This document shows positions 56,556 through 64,000 of a DNA stretch of 64,000 bases, piece by piece (position 1 is the stretch's first letter; the number at the start of each line of letters is the position of its first letter). Position numbers and translations under genes: made by a program. The stretch lies in NCBI GenBank assembly GCA_027924585.1, contig BSBM01000047.1, positions 18,968,001 through 19,032,000 of the forward strand. Direction: 5' to 3'. The stretch is from Larix kaempferi (lineage: Eukaryota > Streptophyta > Pinopsida > Pinales > Pinaceae). The notes below the pieces were generated by a model. It worked only from the letters and a program-made list of their open reading frames with translations, was not told the DNA's origin and made no database searches.

Positions 56556-59500
56556 TGTAACATACCCTTTTTGTTGAAGAACATTTTGTGTTAGAAACAT
56601 TATGTTAACTTTTATTGTAAATTTTTATCTTGGACAGGTGTCCAAGGATGACTGTAATTTGCATAATATTTTATTATTTAATCAATAAAATAGGAGACAA
56701 ACACCTAAGAGGAGTGTTGAAAGAGTGGTTACTGACCCACTAGGTGGAATGGAATCTGGGGTAGAAGGAAATGGACAAGTGGCAGCATCATGATGCAACT
56801 AACTAGTTGTTGGTATGGGACAACTCCCTTGAAATGTGGTCATAGTGCCCTGAAAGATGGGACTGGAGCTTTATGCTCATTTATTCCAAACTGACCACTA
56901 AATACTTAGGCAGTCTATATAATAGCCATCAAATTTTGAACTGAGGTTCATCACTTTTTCTAACGAGGAAATTTACCTTGGGGTTTTGCCGTGTTTGCAT
57001 CCAAGAGATTTGATGAGGGGATATGCTAAGTTGTTGATCATGTTGTGAGTCTGCAAAAACTCTATTGAGTTTCAGGAGTTTGATGTTGAGTGTTGAAGGC
57101 ATATTGAGTGCTTTGCTTCTACACATATTTCATCTACTTAGTGGTTTAGTAATCAGGCTTGGGGGTTCACAAGAATCCAGCAGTTAGGATGCTTCTTCTA
57201 GAATAGGTTGGGAGGAACAAGCCTCCTTGGGTGTTTGTCGGCCCTATCTTCATTTACAGGTTCCATTATCTTTTCTATCTTCAAACATTTTAAAGTTTCT
57301 AATTGAATCAAAATTACTGTTTTATTTTGTAAGTTTATTTAAACAAATGCAATTATTTCAGTTTCTAAGTAAGTTAAGATTCTGTATAGAAATGATTTTG
57401 ATTGAATAAAATAATTCTCTGCATTTTTCCCCATGCAAGTAGATCTACATCGTACTCTAGTACAGAGACAAATTAAGTTTGATGGATAAATGATATGCAA
57501 AATAGCCATGTGAATGAGAAGATAAAAATGTTATATTTTCTTAAGTTTTTGCTTACTGTTAAATTTCTATGTATACATATATCGGTGTCGTCCTTATCAT
57601 TTTTTTGTACAGATAATTGTTTTCAGAATTCATTTCTCTTCTTTCACGAAACCAGTACTCAAATTTTCCAGTAATAAGAAAGGATAATTGTTTTCCTAAA
57701 TGCACAGTAATGTTTCCTTCATTCTATAATTATCTTTTGTCTCGAAACAAATAGTTTTCCCTTCTAAAGCATAAGAATTATCTTTCTGTGTTATAGTATT
57801 TAAAAATATATGTTTATATCATAACAAACGCAGATTCAATCTCAACATATAGCATATTATTATTTTTCTCTTTTAAAAAAGTGCACAATTAATAAGTACC
57901 AATATCTTCATGCACAGAATTATCTATTACTATGCTATTTATTATTTCATTATAGAAAATAATCTTCTTGTTATACATGTAGAGTCTCATGTTTAAACCC
58001 AGGGTTTTCGAACATTCACTTACAAACCAAACTGTCAACTATTAAGTTTCTCGTTGGACGATAGCAACAAAAACTTTAAAGAGTATCAATGCATTCCAGA
58101 CAGAATCGAGTTATGGCTTCAAACATCACAAAGAGTTGAAAAATCTAGCTTACATTATTATTCCAAAGTAGGAAATGAAGCAATTGCCAATTCAATATAT
58201 AACTGTAAACCATGTTATCAACTCTCGGCACACAGCCCGCATTTCAACAGTTCCTAAACATATTGTCAAACCATGTGTTTATATCCTTAAAACTAAACAT
58301 ATTTACTGCATTCGTTTCGATAGATCGAGCCAGTTAAAATCTCAGTATCATCTCAAGGTTCCTGTGATTACATTGACAGTAGGACAACTCAAAACAGAAG
58401 TGACAAAAACAAGTTTGAATGTCGAGATCTTAACAAGGAGAAAAATACAAAACCATACATTTTAAATATAGTCAAACCCTAACCCTCGAATTTCTTATAG
58501 AATCAAAACACAGTGTTTATAAAATCGACAAATTACACACAGGCCGAAACCTTTCCATAGATTTCAAACATCTACCATTCTTCATTGAAAAATATGATTT
58601 TTACAGTATCCAAGTCTGTGAATAAGAACACTTCCCCACGACTGTTACAAATAAAAACAACAGGGCTCGTGCCTTTTGGGTCGAGGTACTATCCTCCCCA
58701 AGCTAATACATTTTTTTACAAACCCTAATTAGATGAAATAGAAATTATCAGAGATAAACACGAAGATCTCAGAATACACATTTGAAGGCCATCACTTCCA
58801 TCTAACTAAAGTTATAAGGCAACCTCCGAGGCTTACCGGTCAGTGTAGTAGTAGCCAACTATCCACACCCAGACTGGAGAACCCACCGAACCTCTGCACC
58901 TACAATTACATTGGAGATGTGGTTAAAAACAGTTTTCTCTAAAAAGAATGATTTCTGTATCGATCAAACAACTATTATTGTATTAACGTTCGAATATGGA
59001 AGCTACAGGAAAGGGTTTCGAAGCACATTACCTTTTTAATGATAGCACAGAGCAGAAATGCCAGATAGGTACAACTGCAACCAATACCCCATAGATGATA
59101 GTCGAATGCAAATAAAGAAGGAAACAACTCCAAGTTAACCACCATTGAACAGTTATGAAATGCTGAGACCTGTATCAACTATTGCGAAGACTTGGCCTCT
59201 CACTTTTGAACCTTAAAAACAAAGCTACAACTGTAAGCTTCGCATGAACTCAGTTTTAAAAGAACACTCTCAACAGGTCTGAGTTTCAAATCACATAGGG
59301 TAAGGTATAGTGCACATAGTTATGTTGCTTGGGTTTTTCAATAGTATCACATAGGGTCACGTTAAATGCACACATCACATATCACATAATTTTATATATA
59401 AGAGTTTGTTTAATATTCTATACACATTGCAATAGATTATATTGATAATCTAATGAATTACACACACATACATTTCATTGTATAGTGTATTGAAATTAAC

Positions 59501-60269
59501 ACTCAATAAATCGTATTATCACATAGAATTGTAATATCATTGTAGTATATAGTTCCTAGGCAAAGTATTAAATCAATTGTACACATAATTTCTAAGATTT
59601 GCCATTAAGAAAAGGAATAGACATATATTTCCAGTCCAACATGAAATTAAAATGAAAATCACATATATTTCTAAGTATAGAACTGAGTCTTGATCGATAC
59701 AAACATTCTCTATAATCAAATACAAACTTATAGTTTACATTTAAATAAGACGCACTATTTGCATCAGCAATCATATCTAGATATCGTTATCTTGAACATT
59801 TAGTCTTTAACCAAAGTTTCTCACCTGGTAGAACGCTCAATGTCTTATCTCTAAAAACATTTTTTTACAAAGGAGATTACTGAAAAAATAGTTCGGTCAC
59901 TTGTCACAAACTTTAATCCTTACCTGTAAACAGCCACAAGTATGAATTCACATGCTTTAGCACGAATGCTAAGTAAGCCTCGGGGTGTCTGTAGGACCCC
60001 TTCATCATCAACAAAAGCACATTAGTCAAAATAGTTAAATCGTCAATCATAGCAGCAACAATAGAAGTTTTGTGATAGTACAGCAGAGTATGAATAACAT
60101 CAAGACATCAATTTTAAATCATTTAGTCATGAACTTTACATTATAAACCAGCTTGGTATTTAGTACAGCAAAACAACTTTTATGCATTATTATATTCCGC
60201 ACAAATTAAATAGGCATTAATTGTTATGTAGAAAAATTTTATATTTTTTTATTTTTCTAGGATGTTACA
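56556..60269 (+). repeat. Element C 3' LTR (3,714 bp, deleted)
   Basis: Matches 6084-10425 apart from a loss of about 600 bp at about 59295 (TTTCAAATCACA joins directly to AGGTATAGTGCAC) and scattered small changes. Promoter at about 56910-56925; hairpin at 59957-59972. Ends GGATGTTACA, then the TTACA duplication. Confidence 0.93.
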
Positions 60270-60274
60270 TTACA
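60270..60274. repeat. Target-site duplication of element C (right copy, TTACA)
   Basis: Pairs with 6079-6083. Confidence 0.85.
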
Positions 60275-61386
60275 TTACAGAGTATACAAACTAGTAGACA
60301 GACACTTACTTGAAGGGAGGGAAGGGCCATCAGAAGACCAGACTTACCCACAGTCGCCATAGCCGTGAATACCACCACACCCATCTCGAAACTACCACCA
60401 CTGAGGACCCTGCCAAGGTCAAACCCCAAAATGACTAAGTTATAACTTTAACCAAAATGTGATTGTGAAAACTAGTAATGGCTAAACACGAATTGTTTGT
60501 TGTCATAAGAGATTAGCTCACAAAGGCTCATGCATTTGGTGATGAGCAGGTTGAGTCCTGCCATGGACGCCTCCAGATCCTGAAGAGTCTCGCTCTTCCT
60601 TTCCCTCCCCAAAAAAAACCATGCAATAATACAGTAGGGTCATTCAAACCCTTAGGGTTTAACCCTAAATTCCATCCAATTGTCTCCAATTTGCATTGGA
60701 CTCCATTGAATGCGTTACCAACTCCTTTAAATATTTGATTTTTACCCCTTTTGTATAGTGGAGAGTTCCTTCCAACATTGTGTGTTTACATTTTAAAGAT
60801 TGACCAAAAGTATATTATTAAGCTCACATATGGGTATACAACTCTAGGAAACAATCCTATTTAGTCTTTTAAATACCTACAAAACCAGGAAGGAATAAGC
60901 TTTAGCACGAATGCTAAGTAAGTCTGGCAGTTTGATTTCCAATTCCATCCCTTCAATCATGGTATTGTTTATATAATTCAGTGACTTAAATAGATAGAAA
61001 GCCAACCCATTAAGTTAAAATAAAAACATAGTTGCAACATCTAACGGAACAACATAACATCAAGATGTTGATAGAAAGACTCTTAAAAGTTCAAGTAAGT
61101 ACTAAATTGATCAATTGAGTTATTTTCCATCAAACTGAAGTGGTTCGTGAAGACATAAATCCAATTACATTGCTTCCGCAAAAACATAGAGTAAAACCAC
61201 CCCCAGTAAATAAATCCAATAGTTTTTCACAAGCAGAAGTACAATCCATACATTATACATTATATCACTACAATCTTCTAGTTATTTTCCTAGTGCTAAA
61301 GTTAATTTACTAAACATCTACTTAAATAGGCACTAATAAGACACATAGGAAAAATTTTAATTTTTTACTGTTTTAGGGACATTACA
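60275..61386 (+). repeat. Element A 3' LTR, second part
   Basis: Ends TTAGGGACATTACA, the inverted counterpart of the LTR start TGTAATATCCC at 2715. The hairpin TTAGCACGAATGCTAA is at 60902-60917, and the end (TAGGCACTAATAAG, AAAATTTTAA) resembles the end of C's LTR. The 5' LTR of A is outside the window, so the call rests on end structure and position. Confidence 0.65.
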
Positions 61387-61879
61387 CTAGGCTATGCACA
61401 TACATGAAACAAAATGAATAGGGTTGAACATGGATCATGAGTGGAAATTAACATGCATGCATGACTTAGAAGTACAAACACATATACCTAGAAGATATGT
61501 ACCTGCACTACAATAAAGCTAGGGTTTCATGAACTACAAACCACAAACCTAAAAACTATGGTTCACACATTTTATACATAGAATTAAAAACCAAGGGTTT
61601 CATGAACCAGTGCTTTATGGGCAAGGATAGTTCAAAGTCAAACAAAAGTCCTAAATGTCTATGACATATAGGTGATATCTCCTTGTGTTGATACATACAT
61701 TCGAGTCAAGACTAGTTATGACAACAAACAAATTATTTCTCTTGACTTGAATGGGTTGTAGACAATTTAAATCTCTGCCAAGTATCAATATAACACTGTC
61801 ATAAAGGAAATATTCCAGCCAAACAAATATGAAGTCCGAGAAGTATAAGTATCAAAACAAGATTTTAATTCAAGCTTTC
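61387..61879. other. Unassigned flank between elements A and J
   Basis: About 490 bp, A+T-rich. I see no gene, no repeat and no PBS. It may be the sequence into which A and J inserted. Confidence 0.4.
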
Positions 61880-64000
61880 TGTAACATCCCCAAAGAGATA
61901 GATGCTATTTTGAGAAATAAAGTACTTGCTCCTCCATTCAATAACCAACTTCACACGTTAGTAAAACAAATTATCTCCAATATTTATACTTCGCATTTAT
62001 CTTCAGAAATTTACTCCAAACAAACTACTACTATAAGGGTGAAAGAAAAGTGCTTTATGCTTGGTCCCACATAACTCACACAACATACTCCAATTTACAA
62101 GTTAATTAAGAACCATAATCATACCTGAATGACCCCGATTCTTATCAAATATTCCAACCTCTTCATTAGATCATTGCCCATTTGTGAAGACTGAAATTGC
62201 CTTAACCCATACCATAGTTACATCTTACATGGTCGTCATTTGGACAATATGAAATTAACAATGAATTATCATTCGTCCACACAAGCTTGCTATACACTTA
62301 ACATAATCACAGCAATCATAATCACCCACATGAGCATTTAACATAAACACAAAACAAAACATAAACCTCGTTAACATAAACACACAACATAATATGAACA
62401 TAAACACAGATAAGATACGATAACATACACGGGAAACAACACATAAACGCAGATATGATACGTGGTTCACCCACTATGTGGGCTACGTCCACCAAATATT
62501 AGTCACCTCTTGTATTATTGCTCATAACAACAAGTCACCCCGTGCAACATAAATTATTGCATCATTTACAATCTATTTCCTCATCACCTCTCTCTTAGAG
62601 AGCGATTTTCAACATTCATAATTCTTTCTTGGAATTCAGGGTTACACCACATAGATGACTACAATCTTCCTCAGTGATCTTCATAATCTATAGTAATCTA
62701 AACATCGAAGTTGATCCAAATCGAGACATAAGGTTGAAGCTCTTTAAGGAGAACGTCCTCATTCTCTGGGCTGGAAACCACATCTACGAATATCTTGATA
62801 CGAAAACAACATAAGTTACAGAGGACTCAATCTATATAATATGTATAACCGCTAGCTTTCACAACAACATGGGTTAAGGAGAACTATCTCTGTATAAATC
62901 TATATATAAATTTATGTAGCAGCCTATATTCATCCCATCGACATAAATTACAGACAACTGTCTCTGCATTACTAAAAATATATAGATACTGGTATCGAGA
63001 GATTATAAGATAAAATTAAAACCATGCAACCTAAAAACAAAACAGATTGCCAAAATATGCCCTCCCGATTTAGATCTGGCTCGAAACTTAAAACAAAATA
63101 GAGTATAAAAATATACCCTCACGATTTTAGATCTGATTCGAAGCTTTTAAAGCAAAACAGAGTACAAAAGGGTAAATTCAAATCCAACATTTAAATAAAC
63201 ATAAATCCAAGTAAACGATTCGATCCAACTATAAGAATTTCAGAGATTCCCCAAATACGTTTCCACCGAGAAAATGAATTAGCAGAGATCTAATTATAAT
63301 TTCAAATCAGCATGAACATAACTCCAAATACACTATTCAATCCATCAATTACAGGGATATGCTTCTCGATCAAAAGACAACATACATAAGCTATCAATTT
63401 TATTATATTATGCCTCAAGAGCTTTGAACTCTATCCTTGGCGTCAATCTGCAAACCCAGTCCACATTTATAGCTGTCGAGGACTCTATAAGAAAAATAGA
63501 TATGAACATAGAGTTCTGCGATAAACCAATCATAAGAAGTTTGGCAGAAGTTATATAGGATTCAGCTTGCTCGTCGTCCCTTCTCTACATTTGCCCAGAG
63601 ATTCCCCAAATACATTTCCACCGAGAAAATGAATTAGCAGAGATCTAACTATACAACCCACGTAGATCTAAATACAAAACTAGCACAGAGCTGGGATATG
63701 ATTTCAAACATAACAATTGGGTTTTCCTGGCCTTCACATAAGTATTCCAATTAACGCCCTATGCAATTTATTACAGAAATTCGTAAACCGAAAAAAAATA
63801 ATGATCAGCATGTTTAGGCAACAAGACAATCCGTAGATGTAACCGGTTATATACATCATGATGTAATCACTGATTCCATCATCTACATTTCGTCCAGGTA
63901 TTTAAGATGGGAACTAAGGTTAAGCCAGAGGAAAAAATAGAAGGATCGTCTTCCATATCGAGAGGTAGATCGAAATCCAGACAGCATTCACTAAACATTT
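61880..64000 (-). repeat. LTR of element J, partial (runs off the right edge)
   Basis: TGTAACATCCCC at 61880 looks like the U5 end of a minus-strand LTR. The U5-side stem-loop GTGGTTCACCC, ACTATGT, GGGCTACGTCC is at 62463-62492, about 580 bp in, as in E (about 565 bp in). CTCTCTCTTAGAGAG at 62587 matches E's CTCTCTCATGGAGAG at about 19570. No PBS complement lies to its left, so this is a 3' LTR or solo LTR. Repeats inside: AACATAAACACA-type units (62338-62460), a pair of about 60-bp units (63055-63175) and a 55-bp direct repeat (63245-63293 and 63598-63648). Confidence 0.6.

Larger units (their letters stand above)
6084..60269 (+). mobile_element. Element C: Ty3/gypsy chromovirus, split by nested elements
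   Basis: A full LTR retrotransposon bounded by TTACA duplications. Its own sequence is the 5' LTR (6084-10425), PBS (10428), gag-pol in four pieces (10569-12058, 50550-50678, 51447-53648, 55397-56516), PPT (about 56541-56555) and 3' LTR (56556-60269). Element D sits in the protease region, solo LTR H a little further into the protease-RT linker, and solo LTR I in the integrase. Each interruption has a 5-bp duplication, so the pieces are colinear and belong to one copy. The coding frame is broken by many stops and frameshifts and the LTR pair is visibly diverged, so this is an old insertion. It lies within the 3' LTR of element A. Confidence 0.93.

Noticed and set aside
1-64000. tRNA or rRNA genes, telomere-like arrays, host genes
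   Set aside because: Matches to tRNA-Met are only the 12-base PBSs; CCCTAAA-type words are scattered singles; no exon-like frames outside elements.

Overview
The window is plant nuclear DNA made almost entirely of LTR retrotransposons inserted into one another; no host gene was recognised. The plant assignment rests on Ty3/gypsy chromoviruses with a Tekay/Del-like chromodomain at the pol C-terminus, a Ty1/copia RT-RNase H of plant type, primer-binding sites matching the 3' end of initiator tRNA-Met (TGGTATCAGAGC), and LTRs of 3.6-4.5 kb. Heavy, old nesting suggests a large repeat-rich genome such as a gymnosperm or fern, but the species cannot be told (inference).

Nesting, outermost first, read from paired LTRs and 5-bp target-site duplications (TSDs). 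(A) A broken gypsy pol (2-2702, +) and its 3' LTR, 2715-6083 continued at 60275-61386. (C) A gypsy element, 6084-60269 (+, TSD TTACA), inside that LTR; its gag-pol lies in four pieces (10569-12058, 50550-50678, 51447-53648, 55397-56516). (D) A non-coding long-LTR element, 12059-50549 (+, TSD GCATG), inside C's protease region. (E) A second non-coding element, 18883-48389 (-, TSD TGAGA), inside D's 3' LTR. (F) A deleted copia element, 23013-30201 (+, TSD GCAGC), in E's internal region. (G) A near-complete gypsy element, 33105-45081 (+), in E's 5' LTR. Two solo LTRs, H (50679-51441, TSD ATGAC) and I (53649-55391, TSD CCCAA), interrupt C's pol. A further long LTR, J, starts at about 61880 (-) and runs off the right edge.

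No element is intact. G is the best preserved: gag and pol in one frame, but with four stop codons, one frameshift and Asn-Asn where RT needs Asp-Asp. D and E resemble large retrotransposon derivatives (LARDs): LTRs of about 3.6 kb, about 3.1-3.2 kb of internal DNA without gag or pol domains, but retained PBS, PPT and a scrap of the pol tail, so they would have needed proteins supplied by a relative.

The most interesting signals are shared structures in the non-coding elements: a hairpin 60-80 bp inside the U3 end with a changing stem and constant loop (D, E, solo LTR I); a second covarying stem-loop 480-610 bp from the other LTR end (D, E, J); a CCTAGG-TATA promoter module in the LTRs of C and G that lies inside the body of D; a 46-bp minisatellite just after it in D and E; and two small conserved reading frames in D and E, one just after the PBS and one just before the PPT.
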